DNA of 64,000 nucleotides from Glandiceps talaboti (taxonomy: Eukaryota > Hemichordata > Enteropneusta > Spengelidae). The notes under the pieces are model-generated. The model did no database searches, was not told where the DNA came from, and was given only the letters and a program-made list of their open reading frames with translations. The translations under genes were made by a program, and so were the position numbers. Below, in pieces: positions 1 through 12,835 of the stretch; within the stretch, counting starts at the first letter, position 1, and each line of letters begins with the position of its first letter. The stretch spans positions 10,641,879-10,705,878 of the forward strand of contig NC_135551.1 in assembly GCF_964340395.1 (NCBI RefSeq), in the 5' to 3' direction.

Positions 1-43
1 ATGCTCTTTCACCTTCATCATTTTATGTGTTTTGTAGTTAACA

Positions 44-577
44 ATGAAATGCTCTGTCCTCATCTTGATGCTAACTATGCCAATGGTGCTATCACTGCCT
101 TCTGATGAAGACTGGGAGAATTGGAAGTCACATAATGGTATGTGCATAAACATTTCAATTTTATCTTTATCAAGCAGAGCTTAGTTTTCCAGTATAGTAT
201 ATATCGCCATCTTATTTTAACGGAAATTAGCGAATTATTTGTAGATTTAATACTTCAAATCTGTTCTCCAGCTACTAAAATATTACATCATTGCTATTGA
301 AATGGGGGGAGCGACACCTAAATATTACAATAACTTACATTGATCATGATCTCGACTAACTGATTACCATTCAATTCATGTCGATATGTATAACATAAAG
401 CGACATACCATGATGTATATAGGGGTGCTATATTCTATAGCTTTCCTTTGCCTAACTACATAATTTTCTCTTCTCAGCTGGGGAGATACGTGGGAAGACA
501 ATGGATATATTCTGATGTCACGTTATAATAAGAACCAGTATGGCATTGCCAGCAGAGGTAGTTATCCTATGGTATGA
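44..577 (+). pseudogene. Cathepsin L remnant: first and last coding exons only
   Basis: Positions 44-137 read as a start codon, a hydrophobic signal peptide and a pro-region start ending in DWENWKSHN, followed by a GTATGT donor. This matches in length (94 nt), phase and motif the first coding exon of the intact cathepsin L gene at 17753-17846. Positions 478-577, after a CTTCTCAG acceptor, encode WGDTWEDNGYILMSR, then QYGIAS and SYPMV and a TGA stop. This is the terminal papain-family exon, again exactly 100 nt as in the intact gene. The six middle exons (propeptide, catalytic Cys and His) are absent; only about 340 bases separate the two. Exon 1 ends in phase 1 but the last exon starts in phase 2, so splicing them together would shift frame. 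The usual Cys of the CGIA motif is Tyr here. The relic most likely reflects an old tandem duplicate that lost its middle. Confidence 0.85.
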
Positions 578-1730
578 AGATGGTGAGTTAGACATCACTG
601 GGTAATATGAAAACATGTTAAAGGCGAAAAAAAGGTTTATTTTATGAACCAGTTACATCTTTATTACCAGCTAGGCTTATATTGTGTGTTTCCATATATC
701 ATAATATAAGATGTTTAATTAGTATTAATACACCATTAAGCCTTAATTAATATTTCTAGAGTGTTTACATTATTAACATTTCCTTGAAATACTTCTTTTA
801 TAACTTCAGCATTTCTTCATATATCTTGCTCCGTTTGTATGTAAAAAGCTGTTTTATGTTCGACGTTCAATCATCCCCATTTCTCATACAAGTTCATATT
901 TCGAATTATAATAGTTCAAAACTATTGGAATAAAACTTACGCTAGCTACACAAACTGGAACAGCAAGTATAATAGCAATAACAGCTATGCTTGACCTTCT
1001 TCCTGAAGTTATCAAAGTACCTTTGTTGCTACACTTGGTAATTTATACGACAGTGTATAAGCACTATATAGGTTATCATTCTATCCATAGCTTGCATTTT
1101 TTCACTAATTATATATATTATTATAAGTACTTTTTGTTATATTTTACCTCTATATTTCATACCAATCAGCATAATTAATTCAATATAAATGTATAGATAT
1201 CAATAGTTAAGGATTTATTTCAAGTTGGAAATGTATGTTTTCTGTTCCCAGAAATTCGGTAGTTTTATTTCAGATTTGAATCATGCTGTATACTTATTAA
1301 TATTCTTGACCTTTTACCTTATCCTTCAAGGTCAGTCATCAAAATCAAACCAATTCCTGCCTATCATAGACACATTGTGGTGTTTACACATTGCCAATTT
1401 CTTTTTAAATCATGTTTACAAGTAATATATGAAGAAAAGGACTGTACACAAGCGTTATTTTTGGTGCTTATGTAATCTTTACTGAATGGCAGCCGTATTT
1501 ATAGTACAAAATCACTATATTACTGCATAACTCAAAAACCTCAATACATAGACTATATTCAAGTGACCAGTCCCATATAATATGATGTATGACCCAACAA
1601 AATAATGCATAAGTAACAGAATAAAGTGAAAGTCATGGTAATGACCCGGAAATGAAATGATTATTATATGAGGCACCTCAGAAGTTAACTGTAAAAGCAA
1701 CCGTTGGGCATTTCTTAGATTTAATGTTCT
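578..1730. other. AT-rich spacer, no gene seen
   Basis: No exon with family similarity, no clear repeat and no inverted repeat was seen between the cathepsin relic and the 3' end of the transporter gene. The short ORFs here are AT-rich chance frames. Confidence 0.5.
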
Positions 1731-3390
1731 TTATTCCGTATTGGTACCTACTGACGTCATTTCCACCATGTACACTTCAGGCGCGATTTCATCACTCTCT
1801 GCACGTTTCTCATTCTGACACCGATCTGTAAAAGGCTGAAGAATGAGAAGGGCAAGGCCTGCACATACCATACACGAACCGTAGAAGTAGAAGGCGTTGT
1901 TGTAGTCTTTGGTAATATCATATATCCATCCTGGGGGGCAAAAAGAAATCAAAATGTAATCATAATTTTCATACAGGTACATTTTCGTTGATCTTGTACG
2001 ACGTCATTTTCACTTCATTTCCATACAAACTAGTACAAGAGCATTTTTGAAATTCCATAATCTGACAGTAGTGATGGAAGCTTGCAACATTCCATTATTA
2101 AAATAGCGCTAACAGATGTCACATTCCATGTCAGTGCATAACTTTATTAAAATTAGCTAGAAATAATTTTTCTGTTCATATTAACATCCAAAGAAAGCCT
2201 ATATTGATATGATTTTTAACATTGCATAATATGTTGTATTATAATATGTTACCGTAGTCAGGAGTAATATGCATATGAGAGTGATACCACATCTGAACTT
2301 GGGGAATTGCAACAGGAATGCTAGCATTGCAGAGTAATACTACATCTGAACTGAGGAAATGCAACAGGAATGCTAGTATTGCAATTTAGTAACAAATGTC
2401 TTCCAGTTACATCACTGGTCACGCTGCTGAAAGTAAAAAAATATCATTCTTAGTTGTCATTCTTACCGCCTATTGGTGCACCTATTAATCCTCCAATGCC
2501 ACCAAAAGGAGTACTCACAGCTATACCCGCTGTTAGGTTGGTCGACCCTACAACATCTTTGATTGACTGCGAAACCAAGCAGAAGAAGATGCCGCTAAAC
2601 AATCCCAGAAAGGCTGTGTTGATACTGTATTTTGCGTATGAGTCAGCCAGTGAACTCAGGAGAGTAGTTAATCCAGTACAGATAAAAGCCCATCCATACA
2701 GCCTTACACTTGTGAGTGCACGAAATTTGAAACGTAAGATAGCAGGAGTCATTAGTCTACCCATGATCCCCATGATACCGAATATGGACATAACCAAGGC
2801 AATTTCACTGTTGGATCCGAGGTTCTTTGATTGTGCACGTGCAATGGTGTGTGGTGGCATTCCAGGAAAAGCAACTCCAACCGAAAGAAAATAGACAAAT
2901 GATATAAGTGTAAAAGTTGGATATTTGGTAAGTAAGCTGCAGTCAAAGACTTGACAGATCTTCTGCATGGTGGTTCGTTTGTTGGTGACCATTTGATTCC
3001 CATCATGTTGGTTGGCCAAAATGTCGTTAACACTTTCAGTCTCTCGCATTTTAACCTTTAACTTTGAGGGTAGGATTTTCGGATCCCTGAAGAATACTCC
3101 ACAGATACACAAGTTGGCATTGATTGCAGCAAATACGATAAATGCTCCACGCCATCCATACCAGTCTATCAGTAACTGCAACAAGGGAGTAAATGCAAAC
3201 GCTCCTGATCCTGAACCACAAACTGTCAAGGCATTTGCAAGAATGTACCTCTTCTTTAGGTATAATGGGACTATTCCAAACTGAGGAGTCAGCACAAGTC
3301 CATAGCCAATACCTGTGTGTGAGAAATTACAACTTCATTTATTTGGTATGACGCACATTCAGCTCTACATACAATCGTACGGGGAAGCTC

Positions 3391-3449
<59 letters not shown>

Positions 3450-3587
3450 GGCTGGCTGTCTGTCTGTCTGTCTGCCTGCCTGCCTGCCTGCGTACGTACG
3501 TACGTATGTATGACATTGTATGTATGTATATATCTATATATGTATAGTACGTACGTATATACGACAGTGTATGTATGTATATATCTA

Positions 3588-3620
<33 letters not shown>

Positions 3621-3621
3621 G

Positions 3622-3656
<35 letters not shown>

Positions 3657-6600
3657 GTGTATGTATGTATGTATGTAGTTATGCCAAACTCAAATGCACT
3701 GAAGATGTTTGGTTCACGATCAAAACACTGGGAATACAATCCAGATCTCCAACCCACAGAGGAGTAAGGGGAGGCTCACGTAAACTGAAGTCAACTCGCA
3801 CTGCCAATAATCACTCCAATCCAGGTTGCATCACTAATATCTCACCACTTCAACAGCCGATCATCAACCATATAAATATTCAATCGACTCGCAACAGAAC
3901 ATCTGAGAGTGGTCTCAGTCATCGTCGGTCGGCTCACTCAGTCAACAGCTCGAATCTCATCAAGGTGAAGAGAGTCTCAAAATCCTCTTCAAAGCGTCCA
4001 CTTTCCTGTACATTATGGAATGCTCAGTCCATTGACAATAAGCTCCCTCTTGTCGCCAATACTATTTTGCAAAATCATTACGATCTCTTTATTGTAACTG
4101 AGACATGGTTTAGTGCAGTTGATGACACAGTGAAAGGCCGCTTTACCTCTACACTTAGCAGGTATGATATCTACCAATACAAATACCACGGGCGCATCGT
4201 AAAGGTGGTGGGACTGCAGTCATTGTAAAATATGATGTGAAACTAAAGTTGAATAAGACTTCTGACTTTAGAACCTTTGAATTAATGGATGCTAATGTTC
4301 ATCAGTCATCTGCGGTGATTCGCCTAATTGTCATTTACAGGCCTCCTTATTCACGGCGCGGATCGAAGTGGACTGTGTCCAATTTCCTTAAGGAGTTTTA
4401 ATCCTCGGATTAGAGCAGCATGTCAAAGTACCAACGCATGACAAGGGTCATACATTACATCTCATCATCACAAGGGTTTCTGATCGTTGCATATCTCAAA
4501 TGACTGGCTTCTACCTTCAGATCACGCATCTTTACATTTTAACACTTTTGTCCCTGGTCCATCTACATCTTAAATCACTCGAAAATCAAGGAAACTCAAC
4601 ATCATCAACATGGATGAACTTCAACACAAGTTGTCATTGTCCTTCTCCCAGCCTCCAAAAGTCGATCAGAATGCCAGGGAACTTGTTACAAATTACAATC
4701 TTTTGCTCATCTCACTTGTAGATGAACTTGTTCCCATGACAATCAAAACTGTTCTCAACAAACCACGGGCTTCATGGTACACTGTGCAGATTCTGGAGGA
4801 ACGGAAACATCTACGTCGACTTGAGAGGAAGTGGATAAGTTCCGGTCTCACTGTTCACAAGGAAATCTACAAAGAGGCTCGCGCCGCCTATGGTAGAAGA
4901 TTCAAAAATGCTAGGGCTGCCTATCACCGAGACCGTATCGATAAGGCTGACCAAAAGTCACTTTTTCGTGTAATTGATGACATTATTGGCACAAAGAAAA
5001 CTATAACAAGTACTCTTCCAGACACTGACATCTCACTATTACCAGACGCTTTTGCAGACTTTTTTCAATCCAAAGTTAGAATCATTCGTGAACACCTACC
5101 CTTCGTTGCACCTTCTGACACTCAAACTTGGAGTTTCAAATTTGATTCATTTACTGGTGTGTCCATTGAATATGTATCCAAACTCATTTCCACATTGCCA
5201 CTTAAGTCTTGCATGATTGACCCCATTCCCACTGCTTTGCTCGGTCAGTGTATTGAGCAGGTGGCTCCAGCTATTAGTAGTATAATTAACAAGTCTTTCT
5301 TTACAGGTGAATTTCCAGATCCCTGTAAATTTGCAATTGTCCGTCCATTGCTCAGGAAAGCAAACCTTGATGCCAATGCTCTCAAAAATTATCGCCCTAT
5401 GTCAAATTTGCCCTTTCTCTCTAAGGTCATTGAACTTGTTGTTTACAGTCAATTAAGTTCATATTTATGTCAACACAACTTGTATACTACATGCCAGTCT
5501 GCATATCACGAGGGCTATAGTACATAAACGGCACTTATAAGAGTTCAGAAATACGTGCTGTGGTTCCTTGATAAGCGTATAAGGATGTTATCTAATGAAT
5601 GAATGAATGAATGAATGAATGAATGAATGTGTGAATTTTTTAATCTCATGGCTTAAAATTGTTCAAAACCTGTAAAGAAATATCGTTTGCAAAAAAAAAC
5701 TTATGGAAAGTGGTAGTTTGCGTACTTCTCAAAGCATTATGTATTAAATTATTTTATTTAAGTACATCTCACCTTTAATATAGACAACTGAAGATTAAAG
5801 CACTGATAAACATACAATAACATACAGTAAAGGAAACGATGAACAGAATGTAAATGACATTAGAATTCAGTGCAATAGGACGTTGAAACATTAATTCTAA
5901 AATACTAGTGGACTATGAACCTCAATTAAGAATGTTTTTTACGCTTGGTAAAAATGATTTCTTGAAAATGTTTTTGGCGGGAAGTGGTATTCTATAGCGC
6001 CTGCTTAAAGTTAATAGTTCGAACTGAGAATGAAGAGGGTTAGAGAGGTCGTCGATGATAGCCAATGCTTTCCTGTTAACAGATATATTGTAAAGTTCAG
6101 ATAGCAGGCGTTGTTGTCTACCTATGATTTTCTCTGCCATTTTAGTGATTCTAGCTGGCTTAGTTTTTGTTTTTTACTCAAGATTCCATACCATACTGTT
6201 ATGTTATGTTATGTTATGTTATGTTATGTTAAATGAAAGTACACTTTCAACAAGGCTTCTGTACACTTCTTCCAAAACATCTTGGCTGACATTAAAATTC
6301 CTTAAAACCTTTTCAATAGAAATATACGCTGTGTAGCTTTCTTGACAATGATACCGGTGTTTTCGGCGAATTACTATTATATCAAATTTGAAGTTTGCAT
6401 TCTTAATATCTAGCATAATTACCAAACATCGATAATTATGCAAATTACTCATTAAAATTAATTACTATGCCAATAGGCTTAATATGACATGTTATATGTT
6501 ATTATGGTCGATGTATGTAGCAAATCTTGCGGAATTTGAAGTGTACATCTTTAGATATGACTCAATTGCTGAAAATCATTAATTATTGAAAGTATTCATT

Positions 6601-7230
6601 AAAACTAAACATACGTAAAACTAGCTTTGTAGGATATTGTGCTTTGCTATGGTTGATGTATGTATGTACCATCTGCTGTGGAGTTTGAAACGTGTATTCT
6701 TAAGATATATCCCAATTACTGCAAATAATTAATTATACAAATTATTCATCAAACCTATAAGGTACATCAACAAACTTTATACAACGTATATATGCGTTTT
6801 GGTATGGTCAATGCATGAACCAAATTACATTGCATTTGAAGTGTGTATGCTTAAGATCTAGCCTAATTACTAGACACCGTTGAATATGTAAATGACTAAT
6901 GTTCATTGGATATTTACCAAAATCTAATAACCACTTCTTGTCATTCCCAGGTGTGTAGTAAGTTTCATTAGACTCGATGAAGTAGTTTTTGAGATATCAC
7001 GGCCATGACAGACAGACAGACAGACAGACAGACATACAGACAACAAGATAGAGAGACATACAGAAGTATAACATAACCATCCCTATCATATTGTCAATTA
7101 TGAAAATGCGAAGGACATTTACAAAAACTAAATCAGTTCTTGCTTTTCTCATAACGTATAGCATTTGGAATTGATATAGTAGTCTTTCTTATATTGTGTT
7201 CACAGAAAGGACAGACATCCTAACATACAT

Positions 7231-7269
<39 letters not shown>

Positions 7270-10200
7270 TACAGACAGACACAAGCAGGCAGACACACAC
7301 ACGCATGGAAAACATAACCCTCCCTATCTGTACGGAAGATAATTAACATACTTGTCCATACATTCCATGGAACTATTTATGTTTACTTTGTCATAATCAA
7401 CGATCGACTTTAAATTAAAAAACTTTCAATTTAACATATATTTTAAAGATTTTCCCGTCAAAAAAGCTGTTTTTATTTTTTTTTATTTTTTTTTTTGGGG
7501 GGGGGTCTAATTGACTCTCCTTTGTGTTCGTTTTGTAAAGAGATCGTTGAGGATTTTATCTATTTTGGGATTGCAGATTTGTTGCGTTATTTTGGAATTC
7601 AGTATTGGTTGAAGAAGTCAATTACGCATATCAATTTACCCATTAATGTTATGAATTGTATTCTTGGTGATCTGGACAAAGATGCCAATGTTTTTGTTAA
7701 TTTTATTTTTCTACTCGGTCGGCACTTTATTTTTAGATGTAAACATTCCAACAGAATACCTCAAATCACTGGGTTCAATTCACATGTTATAAACATACTT
7801 ATATAATAGAAAAACAAATAGCTAGGTCAAAGGACAAGTTAGACATACATGTTAAAAACGAGGATTTATTGCTTACTTTGAAATGTAGGTGTTATGTTAT
7901 ATTTATCAAAATATAATTATTTCTAATTATTTAAAAGACATGTATGCTTAATTATTTTTCTTTTGTATTTTCTTTTGTCTGTTGTGGGTAACAGGACAAC
8001 TGCCCCCCGGACAACTGCCCCCGGACAATTGCCCCCGAAGGACAACTGCCCCCCGGACAACTGCCCCCGAAGGACAACTGCCCCCGGACAACTGCCCCTC
8101 AAGGACAACTGCCCCCCGGACAACTGCCTCCCCCCCCCCCAGACTACTGCCCCCGAACAAAAAAAAAACTAGTATTACAGATGTACGGGTTTGTCATTCA
8201 TTAAAAAGTCACCGTCGGCAACTTACCGCCGTAATTTGCATACATTATACTCACTAAACACAAACACGAAGTCACTTTTTTACTGGAAAAGATTTATTTA
8301 TTATCAGTTCAATACAAAATATACAGGTAACAAGATAGAAAACGAGTCAAAAGTAGAAAAAATATTGAGACTCAGAATGTAGTGAGTATAATGTACGCAA
8401 ATTGAGGCGGTAAGTTGCCGACGGTGACTTTTTAATGAATGACAAATCCGTTCATCTGTAATAATAGTTTTGTTTTCGTTCGGGGGCAGTTGTCCGGGGG
8501 GCAGTTTTCCTTCGGGGTCAATTGTCCGGGGGGCAGTTGTCCTAGAATCCTGTTGTGCTTTTGCCACTTTCTTTCTCTGTATTCCTTTGCATTTATTCGT
8601 TATAAATAAACACTTTAAAAAACCATACCTGTCAGTAGTCCAAAACTGAAGTATAAAAACTCAAGGTTTGGTGCAAAGGCCGACAGTACGAATCCAACAG
8701 AAGATAATATGCCTCCAACTACTACTGTGCCCCTATAACCTATCTTCTTGACAGAGATGTTTGCAACAGGACCTGGATGTGAAGGATACAAAGGCGAATG
8801 ATGTGAATGATATAGCAATTGTGTGAAAAAAAGAGCTACTAGATGCGTTTGATATGTGAGTCGTTCGATAACATTTGTTAAGTGAAATTGAGAGCACGGT
8901 TGAAACAACGTGGATGATATGAAGAGGAGTTATCATCCACGTTGTTTCAACCGTGCTCTCAATTTCATTTAATGGACACTTGTTCAGTTAACGAAACACA
9001 TTTCACACAAAGATAGTGTCTGCAAACTCTTTAACCAATGAATCAAACTCTCCGCATTTATCATTAACTATTTTTGTGGTGAGTGTTCCCACCTTACAAT
9101 GCCATCAAACTGTAAACACGTGCTACCACGCCTCTGATCGTAAACACATGAGCTGCTAGGAATAAGTGTCCACCTAAACAGGCATTTAGTAATGTGTATA
9201 TAACTACACTATCCAAAGACATGCTCGAAGACCACTTCACTACAAAATGACTTGTGCTGAATGGGGTATTTTGTATAAAATTTGTGACAAACCGTACATG
9301 CACAATGGTTCTATAAGAGAGCTACAGTAGACAATGCTAACATTATCAGCGAGTAAAAATGGGTATAACTGCTCCACTTGGGACGGTTTTGTTACAGTCC
9401 GGGTTCTTGCCATGTTAATTAATTTCACACTGAACATATTGGGAACACCGCACTATTAAGTCGAGATGTGGGGAAGGATTTTCTACTGTGAATTTGTTCA
9501 TTTAACATGATAAAAAAATTGGCGAGTGTACTCATTTAGATAACAATGCTGTAAGGTTGACGTTCTAGATGAAAACCTTAAAAACTTCGAATTCGAGGTA
9601 AATCTATTAATAATACAGTTTTTGGTAAACCCACCAGTTTTCCTATTTTATCATCTGCTTTGCCTCAGACATAATAACAGATGGGTTTACTCAAAAGTAT
9701 CCTGTTAAAAATAGTAAATGGGTTCTGACCTGTACTCTTAAGGACCGGTGGGTTTCTTCGGCCTGGGTTGAGGGGGGGGGGGGGGTAGGGGGAGTCCCTG
9801 TTTTTGATATTGGCAGCAGGAGGCCATGCTGTTTTGAAAATTATGGATAGGGGTCATTGTGTTTTGGATTGTGATGGAAGAAAAAATCCTTTTTCTACAA
9901 TGGCATATAGCCATATATTTTCTTGTCCCTGTTTCTTACACGAATTCTTTAATATTACTTATTAGTTCAAACATAACTATACATATAGATATACATGTAT
10001 TACCTAGCTACCACACTAGTTACAGAACATGTCATGTAAATGCTTGGCTGTTTCACAATCAATGCTTCACTTATATTGTACTTTGGGGCAAAAGTGAACT
10101 TGAAGGTTTTGTAATGGTAATCTTCATAGATAGTTTATAAAAGAAGATAATCTAAACTGTTCTACTCGTCAGTATGAACTTGTCAGAAGGGATTAATGCA

Positions 10201-12779
10201 CTTTCTATTTTGGACACTACATGTACGTGACACTACAAATCACCACATCTCACCAGATTCCAGTTTCTATTATACACTAGGTATGACCACCTAAAGTTCT
10301 CTAACATACCAGTGACTTTACTATACATACAATATTTATGTCCCTATACCAATGTTACGGGGCCTTTTTTATGTGACACGGGAAACTCATTTAAAACTTA
10401 CATTTACGTTAGTTTTTCAAAGTATGGAAATATTACCTCAAAGGCTATGAATAACCTAACCATTGTCTTAATAGAAACAAAAAGCTAGGCAGAAACCCCC
10501 AAGGTCTCCCTCACCCCCAGAGGTCACTCATGCATTCAACCAACAATCAGATTCACCAAAAACCTTTTTACTGTCATAATATGGTATTAAACTTTTCTTA
10601 AATATTTTCACCCTATTGTAATTTGAGATGATATTGTCTTTTAAAGATGTGAAATGTTTGCCAAGATAGTCCAAAATTGCCTTTAACTCCAAATCTTCCG
10701 TACCAATGATAGTACCATTAGATGTATTGACCTTTACTACATATATATGATGATGCCATTTAACTTTTTAAGAACACGTATCGACCCAATGTAAGTTATA
10801 AAGAATAGTTTCTGATACTTGACTGCTGTCTTGTAAAACATTGTTTAAGTTATTACTTGAAAGGGTCTGAATAGCCTAAATATTGGCTTTAAGACTAAAA
10901 ATCCTCCAGGGCTTCTAGAGGGAGATCCCTCGGACCCCCCCCCCCCCGCTACATGAGGTGTACACATCCCAGTCTCAAGCTCTCACCCCTACCTCTTACT
11001 GTCAAGATGCTGTCAAACTGTATTTTAAAAATATTTCAACCCTATGTAGTTGCTTTTCCCATGTTGGTGCTGTCTTGTAAAGATTGGAAATTATTTTCGG
11101 AAAATATATGAATAGTCTCAAAATTGACTTTTCAGAGTTAAAAACCTCCAGGGCGTCTAGGGGGAGACCCTCTAGGACCCCCAATAAAGATGTACATATT
11201 CCTCTCTCAAGCTTTCCCCCTACCTTTCACTGTCGAGATGATATTATTAAAACTCCTTTTGGAATATATTTACCCTGTGTAGTCAATAATTACAATTATG
11301 ATAGTGCTAACCCAGGATCTTATAAAGTAGATGCAAGACAGTCAAGCGGTCCACACTGAGTCACGATCAAAACATACCTGTCATGTGAATATTATACATG
11401 GGGGGGGGGGTCATCATGTTTTAGAATTAAGTGATAGAGGGGGTGTCAGCCTGTTTTTGGTTTTACAGATGGGGGCAGTGACTTTTTGTCGGCCCAATTT
11501 AAGAACCCCCCCCCCCCCAGGCTGGAGAAACAGACCGGTCCCTTATGTTTGACATATATTGTAGATAAATATCAATATGAAATGCACTGCGTCATAGTCA
11601 TTGTACCGCAATGCATCCTAAAACCAAAAAAAAAACATCGCATAGTATATAGGACGCGCATGCGTACTAGTCATTGAGCCGCTATGCTGCCGTTTGTGGG
11701 TGCTGTGCGAGCTATTAAACAAAAAAATGTATGTGCATAAAATGAACCATAAACAAATAGCTATAAATATACATTCAAATATATCACAAACTCTGGAATT
11801 GGAGGGCTTTTGCTCTAAATGCATTTTGACATGTGTTTTGAAACTGATTTTTGTACATAGCAGAGGAAATGGCTAATTTACAGTAATTCTGGTCCTGGAT
11901 ATTTTCAACTTTGAAGCTGCTTTTTACACATTAATTAAGATACTGGTATATTTTGGACCAAAAACAACAAGTGCCAGTCAACTCTAACATTGATGTATTA
12001 TTTTGTATGTGCATTTTGAAGGATTTTGAATTCAGACAATTGTTTGTTACATGTGTTAATTTATTAGCAACTTTGGTGTTTTTGTTGATGTTATATTTGA
12101 AAAAGGCTGACCAACTATTGCAAGTGTATTTTCCCATGTATGAGGAGTCATGAAGTCAATTTATTTTTCAGGTAACCCCCCCCCCCCCCCCCATGAACAA
12201 CATTATATTTTCAGATACATCCCAATACTATGCATATTTTTTCGAGTACCCCCCCCCCTCAAATATCCCTCCCCCTCCCTCCCCAAGTTTTTGTGAAAGC
12301 AGCCTTACCATGTCTTTCCACCAGGGTAAATCTTGGGCAGAGGATTTGAAAATGTGGTGAGTATGAGACGAAGTTCCACCTTCTACTTAATTTTAATACC
12401 CAGGATGATCTCTCACCTGGGGGTTGTAGACAGTCAAAAGTGGTACTGCATCTTGTACTACCCCTCAACAGAGATTGTGGTTAGGTGGGTCACAGGTAGG
12501 GTAAAGGTTGGATAAATTTGACTTTTCGTATTAGTGTATATTTTCACGTCTTTTATGTTAAAACTTATTTCTTCCTTTAAGGAAAGTTAAAGTTTTCTTG
12601 AACGCCTTTCTTGTTCCCCGTTGTCCCCCCGTTGCTATTTATGGGTCGTTTAGAGAGAAAATTATTGATATCAACATAATGTATAGCATATGAACATCAT
12701 GTACTATTTGTAGGTGCACGTGACTTAACACTAAAGTTGACTTTTCCCTTATCCCTGTCGTTGCATAAAATACAAATTA

Positions 12780-12835
<56 letters not shown>

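Noticed and set aside
1619-1624. Plus-strand AATAAA as an end signal of a gene on the left
   Set aside because: No plus-strand gene other than the cathepsin relic ends nearby, and it is 1 kb away; AATAAA is common by chance in AT-rich DNA.
2454-2894. Plus-strand 146-residue ORF
   Set aside because: Antisense of the transporter's large exon, which has clear family motifs and splice sites on the minus strand.
3315-3767. Cys/Leu/Ser/Val-rich and Tyr/Ile-rich ORFs
   Set aside because: Microsatellite translations (TCTG, TA, TATC).
7993-8140. Possible CRISPR-like array
   Set aside because: The repeats are contiguous 13-bp words without unique spacers and sit at the end of an inverted-repeat element in an animal genome.
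7923-8172. Overlapping ORFs rich in Gly/Pro/Thr on both strands
   Set aside because: They read through the GGACAACTGCCCC array of a foldback element; open in several frames because the unit lacks stops.
11588-11720. tRNA-derived SINE for the repeat shared with 50715-50840
   Set aside because: No A or B box and no cloverleaf could be drawn; left as an unclassified dispersed repeat.
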